Source of the DNA: Psychrobacter sp. I-STPA6b
GTDB taxonomy: Bacteria > Pseudomonadota > Gammaproteobacteria > Pseudomonadales > Moraxellaceae
DNA: 64,000 nt
Reading direction: 5' to 3'
Assembly (NCBI RefSeq): GCF_020662265.1
Contig: NZ_VEWM01000057.1
Span: 1 to 64,000 of the forward strand
Part shown: positions 45,601 through 54,950 of the stretch, in pieces
How the letters are laid out: each line of letters starts with the position of its first letter
Position numbering within the stretch: the stretch's first letter is position 1
The notes under the pieces: model-generated
The model's database searches: none
What the model was told of the DNA's origin: nothing
Seen by the model: the letters and a program-made list of their open reading frames with translations, nothing else
Position numbers and translations under genes: made by a program

Positions 45601-48600
45601 ATGCGCATCTTAGAACTACGCTTTAAAAACCTAAACTCACTTAAAGGCGAATGGCACATTGACTTTAGCCATGACAGCTTTATTAACGAAGGCATCTTTG
45701 CCATTACAGGGCAGACAGGGGCAGGCAAAACCACCATCTTAGACGCCATCTGCTTGGCACTATATGGCGAAACACCTCGTATTCCCACCATCAGCAAATC
45801 GACCAATGAAGTGATGACACGACAGACGGGCGAATGCTATGCTGAAGTGGTGATTGACTTAAATGGCACCTGCTATCGTTGCCGTTGGGGGCAACGCAGG
45901 GCTTATAACAAGCCTGACGGCAACCTACAAGATGCCACCCATGAAGTCGCCCTGATAACCCCAAAACCCGACCTAAACTCTGAGCAAAACGCCAACAATA
46001 AACACGCACAAAAAACAGGCGACAAAATAATCGAAAGCAAACTGTCGCGCACCAAAACAGCTATTATCGACTTGACGGGTATGGACTTTCAACAATTTAC
46101 CCGCTCTATTTTATTGGCACAGGGCAGTTTTTCAGCGTTTTTAAATGCCAAATCTGACGAGCGTGCCGATATTCTAGAAAAAATCACTGGTACTGATATT
46201 TATGCCACCATCTCTGAAAGTGTTCATGAGAAAAAACGCCAAGAAGAAGAACTATTAAAACAATTAAAAGCCAAACTAGAAGGCATTGCCCTACTCAGTA
46301 GCGAAGAAGAACAACAGCTTAAAACCCAAGTACAACAGCTAAACGCAACGCAACATGAGCAACGCAACAAACTACAAGACATAAATAAAAAAATCACATG
46401 GCTAGAAGAAATTGAGCAACTTAAACACAACCTAAACACCTACCAAATCGAATATGATAAGGCACAACAAGCACAGCAAGCGTTTGCCAGTGAAGCAAAA
46501 CGTCTGGCAATGGCAAATCAAGCATTAGAGATTGAAAGCCAATACAGTCAACTATGCCATCAGCGTCAACTGCTTACTCAGCGACAGCAAGAACAGCAAC
46601 AACTACAAGTTCTTATCCCACAACAACAGCAGAAAACTCAGCAAAGTCAGCAAACACTGACTGAACACACACAAGCAGAAAAACAAGCAAATGCACAACT
46701 ACAGCAACAACTGCCATTCATTAACAAAGCTCGCCAGCAAGACAATGAGCTATTGCACCAACGTCAAGGGCTAAATGAGCAACGTGAGCAACAAAACAAC
46801 CTCACTGAGCAGATTGAGCGACTGCAACAACAGCTTAGCACCCAACAAACCACCCAAACACAAACGCAGGCACAGCTTAAAGACACACAGGCATTTTTAA
46901 GCAATCATCAACACCATCAAAACTTAACCCTTGATATTGAGCAAGTTGACCATCATGGCTCACAGCTTAAGCATTATTTACAGCAGACAATAACGCTTGC
47001 TCAACAACGACAGCAAAACCAGTCAGCCATGCAAGCATTAACCCTTAAACAACAGCACCTAACGCAACAACAAAGCCAAATCCACAGCCAAATTGGCGAT
47101 AAAAAACAGCAGTTAAGCAACCTACAACAGCAACTAACCACTCTGACACAAGGGCAAGCCGTTAGCCAATTACGTCAGCAACAAGAAGAGCTTAATCAGC
47201 AAATTAGCCAACTCGATAAGCTCCATGCTCAACTTGAGCAAATGCAAAAAACCACACAACAACTAAATAGCACTCATCAGCAACTGCCAAACCTAAACGG
47301 GCAAGCACAACAACTGCATCAACAAATACTAGACTCACAAGCCAAGCTGAAACACGCCCAACAAAACCGACAGCAACAACAAGAAAAACTGTCGTTATTA
47401 CAACAAGTTGCCAAACTTGAAGACTATATCGAGCTGTTACAAGACAATCAGCCCTGCCCACTATGTGGTGCAACCGAGCACCCCTACGCCCATCAGCACC
47501 CCCTACGCAGACAGACACAAACACAAAGTCAGAATAACAGCCAAAGCCAAAATGATGACGCGTCAGCTACCCCCTCACCCACTTCACCTATTGTCGAAGC
47601 ACAAAATAAGCTATCGCAACTTGATGACAGCATCAGCAAGTACACTCAGCAAATTGCCGATTTTAACGTACAGTATGCCAATCATCAGGCACATATCAAA
47701 CAACAACAGCAACAACTAAACGCCTTACATCATCAGCTCAACGAGCAACAACAAGGGATACAGCAACCATTACAAACGCTCAATCACTTAAAGACTGTAA
47801 CCACAAGCAAAGCCTTAGAGAATTTAAATACCTCTACCGCATTACAGGCTATATTAAAAACCCAGCCATCACCGAGCAATGACGACTGGCAAACAGCCAA
47901 CAACACCTTAACAAACCTCAATCAGCAAATAGCCAGTGCGATGACACAGGTGCAACAAGCTCAGCACAGCATCACACAGCTAAAGCAAACCCTACATGCA
48001 CAGCTTGACCAGTACGATGAGCTATCACAGCAAATCAGCACACAAAATAGCGAGCTTGAATACACACTACAAAATGAACAAAATATCAAGGGTGAGCTTA
48101 ACCAACTAAGTACTGACATTCAGCTAGGACAACAGCAGGACAACAACCAACAAACACAAATTGAAAATCACCATCAGCACCTTGAAAAACACATCACACA
48201 ACTACGCACGCTGATACAAAAATATCATACCGATAATATCCAGTACGCCGAATTGTGTTTAGATGACCTAAATGCCTTAACTAAGCAATTAACCGAGCAG
48301 ATAAATGAGCAAACAAGTGACAAAAACTTACTGGTAGAACAAGAGTTTGACACTTATCTAGAGCATTTACGTAACTACCGCAAAGCATTGACTGAGTGCA
48401 AACAGACCTACCAAAGCAAACAGCAAGCAGAGCATGAGTTAGAAAAAACGCTTGGCACACTTGAAGCACAAATTCAAAGTAAACAACAGCAACTTAACGA
48501 GCAAAAACAAGCACTGACCCATATCACAGAAAGCATACAGGCAAAACAACAACATATTGACGAGCTTGTGCAAGCACGCCATGAATTATTTGCTGATAAA

Positions 48601-49659
48601 AACCCTGATAATGAAGAGCAACGCCTACGCCAACACCTAGATGACAGCAAAGACAAACTGGCACAAAGCAAAACTGAATACGCCAGCCAGCAACAACGCT
48701 TACAACAGCTACAACAAGATGCAGAAAAACTGACGCAATTACTTAACCTTGCCAATCATAACTTAACCACTCAGCAGGCAAGTTTTGCCACCGCATTACA
48801 GCAACAACAATTTGCCGATGAGCAAGCCTTTTTGCAGGCACGGCTACCACAAAGTGAGCGGGAACAACTAAGCCAGCAACAAAGCCAACTCGCATCGCAA
48901 TTACAGCAAGCCCATTTATTACTGACCCAAACTCAGCAAACGCTTAACGCCAAACAACAAAACCCCCTTACCGATGCTGATAAAGACAGCTTATTGCAAA
49001 TCCAGCAAGACACCAGCCAACAAGCCGATAACATAGCTGAGCAGATTGGCGCAATTAACCAACAGCTTAATAGCAACTTGGCAAAAAAAGCCGATGTGCA
49101 GAGCCAAGTCGATGCCATCGAAGCCCAAAAGCAAGAATATCAAATATGGCAACAGCTTCATCATTTAATTGGCTCAGCCGATGGCAAAAAGTTTCGCACC
49201 TTTGCTCAAGGCTTAACCTTTGAAATCATGGTGAAACATGCCAATACGCAACTGCACAAAATGAGTGACCGTTATCTACTTATCCGTGATGACAGCAACC
49301 CACTTGAGCTCAACGTCATTGATAACTATCAAGGCGGTGAGATACGCAGTAGTAAAAACCTATCTGGGGGTGAAGGCTTTATCATCAGTCTGGCATTGGC
49401 TTTGGGACTATCACAAATGGCAAGCCAAAATATTCGCGTGGATTCGCTGTTTTTGGACGAAGGCTTTGGCACGCTTGATGAAGACTCACTCGATATTGCC
49501 TTAGAGACGCTGACCAACTTGCAACAAGAAGGCAAACTCATTGGCGTTATCTCGCATGTGCAAGCACTAAAAGAGCGTATCTTAACCCAAATCAAGGTGG
49601 AAAAAGGAGCAGGTGGCTACAGCCAGTTATCAGGGGTGGGTTGTCAAAAGGTGGGGTGA
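45601..49659 (+). CDS. sbcC: Exonuclease SbcC (Rad50-type ATPase), glutamine-rich
   Basis: A 1352-residue SMC-like ATPase that partners SbcD. Walker A GQTGAGKTTILDAICLALYG is near residues 37-56, and the QGSFSAFLNAKSDERADILEKITGT block follows. The zinc hook is PCPLCGATEHPYAH with Cys 619 and 622. The ABC signature (KNLSGGEGFIISLALALGLSQ) and Walker B (LFLDEGFGTLDEDSL) are near the C-terminus. The two coiled-coil arms are extraordinarily rich in Gln, with many QQQ runs, and the protein is about 300 residues longer than E. coli SbcC. No good ribosome site precedes the ATG. The composition may reflect lineage-wide Gln enrichment, also seen in neighbouring genes. Confidence 0.94.
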   Translation: MRILELRFKNLNSLKGEWHIDFSHDSFINEGIFAITGQTGAGKTTILDAICLALYGETPRIPTISKSTNEVMTRQTGECYAEVVIDLNGTCYRCRWGQRRAYNKPDGNLQDATHEVALITPKPDLNSEQNANNKHAQKTGDKIIESKLSRTKTAIIDLTGMDFQQFTRSILLAQGSFSAFLNAKSDERADILEKITGTDIYATISESVHEKKRQEEELLKQLKAKLEGIALLSSEEEQQLKTQVQQLNATQHEQRNKLQDINKKITWLEEIEQLKHNLNTYQIEYDKAQQAQQAFASEAKRLAMANQALEIESQYSQLCHQRQLLTQRQQEQQQLQVLIPQQQQKTQQSQQTLTEHTQAEKQANAQLQQQLPFINKARQQDNELLHQRQGLNEQREQQNNLTEQIERLQQQLSTQQTTQTQTQAQLKDTQAFLSNHQHHQNLTLDIEQVDHHGSQLKHYLQQTITLAQQRQQNQSAMQALTLKQQHLTQQQSQIHSQIGDKKQQLSNLQQQLTTLTQGQAVSQLRQQQEELNQQISQLDKLHAQLEQMQKTTQQLNSTHQQLPNLNGQAQQLHQQILDSQAKLKHAQQNRQQQQEKLSLLQQVAKLEDYIELLQDNQPCPLCGATEHPYAHQHPLRRQTQTQSQNNSQSQNDDASATPSPTSPIVEAQNKLSQLDDSISKYTQQIADFNVQYANHQAHIKQQQQQLNALHHQLNEQQQGIQQPLQTLNHLKTVTTSKALENLNTSTALQAILKTQPSPSNDDWQTANNTLTNLNQQIASAMTQVQQAQHSITQLKQTLHAQLDQYDELSQQISTQNSELEYTLQNEQNIKGELNQLSTDIQLGQQQDNNQQTQIENHHQHLEKHITQLRTLIQKYHTDNIQYAELCLDDLNALTKQLTEQINEQTSDKNLLVEQEFDTYLEHLRNYRKALTECKQTYQSKQQAEHELEKTLGTLEAQIQSKQQQLNEQKQALTHITESIQAKQQHIDELVQARHELFADKNPDNEEQRLRQHLDDSKDKLAQSKTEYASQQQRLQQLQQDAEKLTQLLNLANHNLTTQQASFATALQQQQFADEQAFLQARLPQSEREQLSQQQSQLASQLQQAHLLLTQTQQTLNAKQQNPLTDADKDSLLQIQQDTSQQADNIAEQIGAINQQLNSNLAKKADVQSQVDAIEAQKQEYQIWQQLHHLIGSADGKKFRTFAQGLTFEIMVKHANTQLHKMSDRYLLIRDDSNPLELNVIDNYQGGEIRSSKNLSGGEGFIISLALALGLSQMASQNIRVDSLFLDEGFGTLDEDSLDIALETLTNLQQEGKLIGVISHVQALKERILTQIKVEKGAGGYSQLSGVGCQKVG

Positions 49660-49681
49660 TAAGACAAAATCGATATAAAAA

Positions 49682-49724
49682 GGGCAAATAACAAAACATA
49701 TAGTATCTGTTTTATTATTTGCCC
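49682..49724. terminator. Bidirectional terminator between sbcC and the PutA C-terminal-domain gene
   Basis: GGGCAAATAA at 49682-49691 pairs with TTATTTGCCC at 49715-49724, extended inward by CAAAACA/TGTTTTA, giving a long stem between two convergent genes. A-rich and T-rich flanks suit termination in both directions. Confidence 0.75.
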
Positions 49725-49790
49725 AGCTTTGTTATTTTACCCAACTCTTCCGACTATTATCAGGAAAAGATTGAAAAAATATCTATCCCA

Positions 49791-50510
49791 TTATCCCATA
49801 CCCAGCTCAATCAAACTGGCATTACCACCAATAGCTGTGGTATTAATGGTAATCACGCGTTCAGTGACATAACGTAATAAATACTCAGGAGCAAGTATTT
49901 CATGACAACCCTGCATATCTGTTACAGCAATCACTTGAGTCAAAATACCGTCAGTATTAGAGATAATGGCTGCCAGTTTGTCTACTTCTGACTGACTGCC
50001 AACCAGACCAACCGCAGCCAAGCGATCCATATGCAATAGGACTTCCGTTTGTGAGTCATTTGCGACACTGATGACATCTTCTACCACGCCAGCTTCACGT
50101 AAAGCGACCTGTATTTGCTCACACAATGTATATTCACTAGGATAGTGCAAGATAACTTCATTACCTGCCAGCAAAGCGGCTAATAACTGCCCAACCACAG
50201 GTAAAGGTGTCGCAGATTCAGTTCCAACAATCATGGTTTTACCACGTGCCGTAACGTATAGCTCATTAGACTCACCTGTTGCTCCTGTCAGCTCAGTCAC
50301 CTCATCTAATGCTGGTGCTTGCGCTAAAATATGAGTAAACAAACGCAAGGCTTTTTCTGCATCACCAGTTAGTAATGCCAATGCCTCAGATGCTGACTGC
50401 AAATAGGTAGCGCGATTGCTTGCTTTTAACAATCGCCATTCCTCACAGCGCTGGGTATGTTGTGTTTTAAATGCGCTTGAGTTTGATTCAATCATTTGAT
50501 TTGTCATCAT
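49791..50510 (-). CDS. Stand-alone PutA C-terminal domain (ALDH-superfamily-like) protein
   Basis: A 239-residue protein matching the C-terminal region of long (type B) PutA proteins. The middle (ELYVTARGKTMIVG, PLPVVGQLLAALLAGNEVILHYPS) is the aldehyde-dehydrogenase-superfamily-like domain that lacks the catalytic Cys. The very end, RVITINTTAIGGNASLIEL, matches the conserved C-terminal motif that in type B PutA lids the substrate-channelling cavity (TxNTTAxGGNAS). It starts 13 bp after putA on the same strand with AAGGA upstream. It therefore probably acts in trans with the preceding 1062-residue PutA in proline oxidation. Automatic annotation may call it a 1-pyrroline-5-carboxylate dehydrogenase, which it cannot be alone. 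Confidence 0.82.
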   Translation of the reverse strand: MMTNQMIESNSSAFKTQHTQRCEEWRLLKASNRATYLQSASEALALLTGDAEKALRLFTHILAQAPALDEVTELTGATGESNELYVTARGKTMIVGTESATPLPVVGQLLAALLAGNEVILHYPSEYTLCEQIQVALREAGVVEDVISVANDSQTEVLLHMDRLAAVGLVGSQSEVDKLAAIISNTDGILTQVIAVTDMQGCHEILAPEYLLRYVTERVITINTTAIGGNASLIELGMG

Positions 50511-50523
50511 ACTTGTATCCTTA

Positions 50524-53500
50524 TTATACTGCTTGATTATCTGTTTGCTCCCACTGCATTAAGCGAGCGAGATAATGAGGACCACCTGCCTTTGGACCTG
50601 TACCAGAAAGTCCACAGCCCCCAAATGGCTGCACATTCACCACCGCACCGATTTGGTTACGATTGATATAAGTATTACCCACCACAGTACGACGCTCAAT
50701 GTGATGCGTAGTTGACTCAATACGGCTATGAATACCAAGTGTTAATCCATATCCTGACGCATTAATAGCATCAATCAAGCTATCAAGGTTCTGTGCCTTA
50801 TAACGCAATACATGCAATATAGGACCAAAATGCTCACCACCGATTGTCTCAATGCTATTGACCTCAATCGCTGTTGGACAGACAAATGTAGCATCATCTA
50901 AAGACTCAACAGCATCTGCACTTACAGGTGTCTGTGCAATCATACGTGCGTTGCTATCTTTATCTAGATGCTCAATATGCTCAAGCAATCCAGATTGTGC
51001 TTCTTTATCAATTACAGGACCAACATCTGTACTGACATTAACAGGGTTACCAACGACCAGCTCAGCCATATTGCCTTGTAAAAGCTCAATAATGCCATCG
51101 GCAACTTCTTCTTGCACACATAAAATACGACAAGCTGAACAGCGCTGACCTGCTGAGCCAAAAGCAGACAAAACAGCATCTCGCACTACTTGCTCTGGCA
51201 ATGCCGTTGAGTCAACAATCATGGCATTTTGACCGCCTGTCTCTGCGATTAATACTGGAAGCTGAGCATTACCCTCACTTTGCTCCGCACGGTGCTGATG
51301 TAGGCTTTGATTAATACGTTGAGCAGTCTGCGTTGAGCCAGTAAATATCACACCTGCAATACCCTTAGCAGCACTTAATGCACCACCAACATCTCCTGCC
51401 CCCAATACTAACTGTAACGCTTCTGCTGGTACGCCCGCCTCATACATCAGTTCAGTTGCAAAGCAGGCAATCAAGCTGGTCTGCTCAGCTGGTTTTGCCA
51501 CGACCGTATTACCAGCAGCCAATGCTGCTACAACCTGTCCTGTATAAATGGCTAACGGAAAGTTCCACGGGCTAATACACACAAACGTACCACGAGGTTT
51601 GCGTTGATAGGTCACTGTCTGTCCCATCAGATCAGTCACTTGCTGAGTTTCACCCTCTAGACGCTCAGCTTCATCTGCATAAAAACGACAGAAGTCAACG
51701 GCTTCACGCACTTCATCAATGCTATCTTGCATCGTTTTCCCTGCCTCTTTATGACATAGGGCAATCAGTTGTGCATAGTTATCTTCATAGTACTCAGCAA
51801 TACGACGCAAAATCTGTGCGCGCTCACTGGCACTGACCGCCTGCCATTTTTGTTCACCTTGTCGTGCCGCCTCAACGGCACAAGTTGCAAGCTCAGCATT
51901 TGCAAAATGTGCTTGTCCTGCAACAACTTTATGATTCCAAGGTGCAACCACTTCATAAATATTATCCGTGCTGATTTTTTCAGCATTAATAATAGAATAT
52001 GCTGTCCATGTATTGCCCAGATAGTTATCAACAGCAGCCTTAAATGGCTTCCATTGTGACTGCACAAAAATATTGACCCCAAAGCTGGCTTTACGCTGTC
52101 CATAAATATCTAATGGCAATGGAATCAAAGGATTTTGCAATGTCTCATGCGACGTTAACTTGTCATAAGGATGCACAGTGAGTTTATCAATCGGATAAGA
52201 CTTATCTAACAACTGATGCACAAATGAACTATTTGCACCATTTTCTAATAGACGACGCACTAAATATGGTAATAAATCTTTATGCGCACCCACAGGAGCA
52301 TAAATGCGCACTGGAATTTCATAAGCCTGCAAGATATGATCATACAGCGCATCACCCATTCCATGTAAACGCTGGAACTCAAAGTCACGATGCTCACTCA
52401 TGGTCATCACCGAAGCCAGCGTATGTGCATTATGCGTCGCAAACTGTGGCCATAATACCCCACGAATCTGCTCAGATAATAAAAAGCGAGCACAAGCAAG
52501 ATATGCCACATCTGTGCCTTCTTTTCGTGTCCAGACAGGATAGCCAGACAAGCCTTTTTGTTGCGCCAGCTTCACCTCAGAGTCCCAATATGCCCCTTTA
52601 ACAAGACGCACAGGAATTTTGTCACCCACTTCTTTTGCTAAGCTGGCAAGCCATGCCAATACAGCAATGGCACGCTTTGAATATGCCTGTACAACCAGCC
52701 CCAAACCTTGCCAGCCACTGGTTAATGGATCACGGTATAACGCCTCAAAAAGTTTTAATGAAATCTCAAGGCGGTCTGCCTCTTCAGCATCAATACTAAT
52801 ATCAACATTGACTTCACGCGCCGCTTCAATCAACAAACGGCAACGCTGGCACAGTAGCCCCAATACTTGCGCTTCTTGAGTCGCCTCATAACGTGGATGC
52901 AACGCAGACAGCTTGATAGACACCGACGGTGTTGGCATACCATCTACCACTTCAACACTGGCAGCAGACTTAATTGCATGTAGATAGTCATTAAAATACT
53001 TTTCTGCATCTTTATTAGTAATCGCCGCTTCACCTAGCATATCAAACGAATAGGTATAGCCTTTTTTACGATAAGACACACTGTTTTTCTTCGCATCTTC
53101 GATGGTCTCACCAAGCACAAACTGATGTCCCATGATTTTCATCGCACGTTGCATGGCACGACGAATCACTGGCTCACCCATCTTTTTGGTCATACGGTCT
53201 AAAAACCCAGCAGCCGTTGTATTGCTATCAATACTCACTACCCGACCGGTCATCATCAAGCCCCAAGTTGACGCATTGACCACAAAACCATTATCGTCTT
53301 TTAAATGTTTTTTCCAGTCGGCAACACTCATCTTGTCACGAATCAGGGCATCAGCTGTATGATTATCTGGCACACGAATCAACGCTTCTGCCAAACTCAT
53401 CAGCAAAATACCTTCTTTTGTATCAAGGCTATACTCTAATAATAGTGAATCTACCATTTTGACCGCTTTGTCGTCATGGCGAACATGCTCAACCAAGCGC

Positions 53501-53712
53501 TGAGTCTGCTCAGCTATCGCTGTACGCTCTTGGTCACTTGGCTTTGCCAAAGGTAGTAACTGACTAAGCCATGAGGATTCATCGACACTGTATAAAGGAG
53601 AGACTTTTTCTATTAGTTCAGCAGGAGACTGCGTAATGTAACTAGGAGATAATAAATCTTGAGGAGAGAATAAAATTGGTTTTTCTGGGGTAAATTGTTT
53701 TATTGGGTTCAT
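50524..53712 (-). CDS. putA: Bifunctional proline dehydrogenase / P5C dehydrogenase PutA
   Basis: A 1062-residue enzyme oxidising proline to glutamate. The N-terminal half is the FAD proline dehydrogenase: VRLVKGAYWDSEVKLAQQKGL, ATHNAHTLASV, YAPVGAHKDLLPYLVRRLLENGANSSF. The C-terminal half is the NAD-dependent aldehyde dehydrogenase: ISPWNFPLAIYTGQVVAALAAGNTVVAKPAEQ, LIAETGGQNAMIVD with the general-base Glu, and GSAGQRCSACRIL with the catalytic Cys near residue 855. The DNA-binding ribbon-helix-helix of enteric PutA is missing, so it should not autoregulate. The protein ends at GPKAGGPHYLARLM, where type B PutAs would continue into a C-terminal domain; that domain is the separate next gene. 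ATG 53712 follows CGGAG. Confidence 0.95.
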   Translation of the reverse strand: MNPIKQFTPEKPILFSPQDLLSPSYITQSPAELIEKVSPLYSVDESSWLSQLLPLAKPSDQERTAIAEQTQRLVEHVRHDDKAVKMVDSLLLEYSLDTKEGILLMSLAEALIRVPDNHTADALIRDKMSVADWKKHLKDDNGFVVNASTWGLMMTGRVVSIDSNTTAAGFLDRMTKKMGEPVIRRAMQRAMKIMGHQFVLGETIEDAKKNSVSYRKKGYTYSFDMLGEAAITNKDAEKYFNDYLHAIKSAASVEVVDGMPTPSVSIKLSALHPRYEATQEAQVLGLLCQRCRLLIEAAREVNVDISIDAEEADRLEISLKLFEALYRDPLTSGWQGLGLVVQAYSKRAIAVLAWLASLAKEVGDKIPVRLVKGAYWDSEVKLAQQKGLSGYPVWTRKEGTDVAYLACARFLLSEQIRGVLWPQFATHNAHTLASVMTMSEHRDFEFQRLHGMGDALYDHILQAYEIPVRIYAPVGAHKDLLPYLVRRLLENGANSSFVHQLLDKSYPIDKLTVHPYDKLTSHETLQNPLIPLPLDIYGQRKASFGVNIFVQSQWKPFKAAVDNYLGNTWTAYSIINAEKISTDNIYEVVAPWNHKVVAGQAHFANAELATCAVEAARQGEQKWQAVSASERAQILRRIAEYYEDNYAQLIALCHKEAGKTMQDSIDEVREAVDFCRFYADEAERLEGETQQVTDLMGQTVTYQRKPRGTFVCISPWNFPLAIYTGQVVAALAAGNTVVAKPAEQTSLIACFATELMYEAGVPAEALQLVLGAGDVGGALSAAKGIAGVIFTGSTQTAQRINQSLHQHRAEQSEGNAQLPVLIAETGGQNAMIVDSTALPEQVVRDAVLSAFGSAGQRCSACRILCVQEEVADGIIELLQGNMAELVVGNPVNVSTDVGPVIDKEAQSGLLEHIEHLDKDSNARMIAQTPVSADAVESLDDATFVCPTAIEVNSIETIGGEHFGPILHVLRYKAQNLDSLIDAINASGYGLTLGIHSRIESTTHHIERRTVVGNTYINRNQIGAVVNVQPFGGCGLSGTGPKAGGPHYLARLMQWEQTDNQAV

Positions 53713-53847
53713 AGCAACTCCGTTGTGGAAACTCCATCACGTCATTGCACCCATATATTGACTAACTTACTTATATTACTACTAAAACCATACCTTGAAG
53801 ATTGAATACTGCCAAATAATAATCAATATAATCGCAATATATAACCT

Positions 53848-53891
53848 CTTACCTTATTAATATCAACACATCCTATATGATATAAGGTAAG
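53848..53891. promoter_or_regulatory. Inverted repeat upstream of putA
   Basis: CTTACCTTAT at 53848-53857 and ATAAGGTAAG at 53882-53891 are perfect 10-bp inverted repeats separated by 24 bp, about 135 to 180 bp before the putA start. They may be an operator or a stem. Since this PutA lacks its own DNA-binding domain, a separate regulator is expected. Confidence 0.35.
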
Positions 53892-54356
53892 AATCATCAG
53901 TTTAAATAGATAAAAATCAGCCAACAAACAGGTATCAACAACGTGAAACCAGACCGACTATCCAGCCATCATCATAAAACAACAGCTTAACAAATCAGTC
54001 AGCGATAGAATATCGTCTCGGTAACAACCGAAATGACAATCATAAGTCCACTAGCGCCTTCTTCTTTGTTGGCTCTGATAACACAAATATACAATAGCCA
54101 GCAGTCATAAAAAAACCACACCTATCGCTAAGCTTATTGCATTCACTATCAGGTAAAGAAAAACCTCTACGGCGTTGATTGAGGTTATGGACTCATAAGC
54201 ATAGAATAACACGGAATATGGTCAATCTAGTACCATTTTTTCTAATTTTATTGCAATGTATTACCAAGATATGACTATTTATTATCGTTATCTGTCTTTA
54301 TATAATCACTCATCAGCTCTCTAGAATCAAAGCACTCTTAACCAATCATCACACCA

Positions 54357-54615
54357 TTATTTAATACTTAATAAATCATCGAAAGATACTCCGATTAACT
54401 TCATATAACTACCACTCATATGCCGAACATGTCTATATAGCAATATCTGGCTTGTCTTGGGGTTTATTCTTCCGCTATCATCTAAATTAGCACATATAAT
54501 CAGCCCAAGATACAAGATTCTTCGGTTTCTCAGAAAACGCATGATAGTGTCACTGTTCCTATAAAGTTCAGGTACTACAAGCGATTTTGACTTTTTAACT
54601 TTAGTGGCAGTTTTG
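54357..54615 (-). pseudogene. Degenerate open frame upstream of putA
   Basis: On the minus strand an open frame of about 85 codons runs from after a TAG near 54618 to a stop at 54357, with the first ATG only at 54542. The translation reads KTATKVKKSKSLVVPELYRN, later MRFLRNRRILYLGL, and ends MKLIGVSFDDLLSIK. It looks protein-like but lacks a proper start and ribosome site. Possibly the remnant of a DNA-binding or mobile-element gene; no family is recognised. The DNA just before it, GAGCTGACTATA on the plus strand, resembles the terminal repeat of the element at 33422. Confidence 0.25.
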
Positions 54616-54950
54616 TATTGAGCTGACTATAGCAATATACTCCTCTACCCATGTATTCATATTTATCTATAATGCACAAAGCTACTCTTGCAATATCCTA
54701 GTATAGATATACTAAAACATAGATAAGCATTTGTTTTATCTGACTCGGTTAGTATAATAGCTTAGACAAACTCTGCCTGTTGTCAACCTTATTGATAGAT
54801 AATCATAATGGACATTCACACACTCTAGCAACATAATAACCCTATGATGCACCCAAAAACTATGGCACGATAGATGCATAAAATTTCAAGCAAACTTACC
54901 GCCTAATAGCTTATTTATGATACTCGTCATAGCTTCAAGGAAGAGGACAC

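Larger units (their letters stand above)
53713..54950. other. Gene-poor 1.2-kb regulatory stretch upstream of putA
   Basis: No convincing intact gene in this 1238-bp AT-rich region, which is shared by the divergent putA and the hydrolase gene at 54951. It contains the inverted repeat at 53848-53891, a weak hairpin AACCTC/GAGGTT at 54162-54186, and a degenerate minus-strand frame at 54357-54615. Both promoters must lie here. The length is unusual for a simple divergent promoter, so loss of a former gene, for example a regulator, is possible. Confidence 0.5.

Noticed and set aside
46224..49595. Several minus-strand open frames within sbcC, Cys/Ser-rich
   Set aside because: They are antisense shadows created by the Gln- and CAA/CAG-rich coding of sbcC; no ribosome sites or family signatures.
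52224..52879. Plus-strand frames within putA
   Set aside because: They are antisense to a clearly conserved PutA coding region and show no family features.
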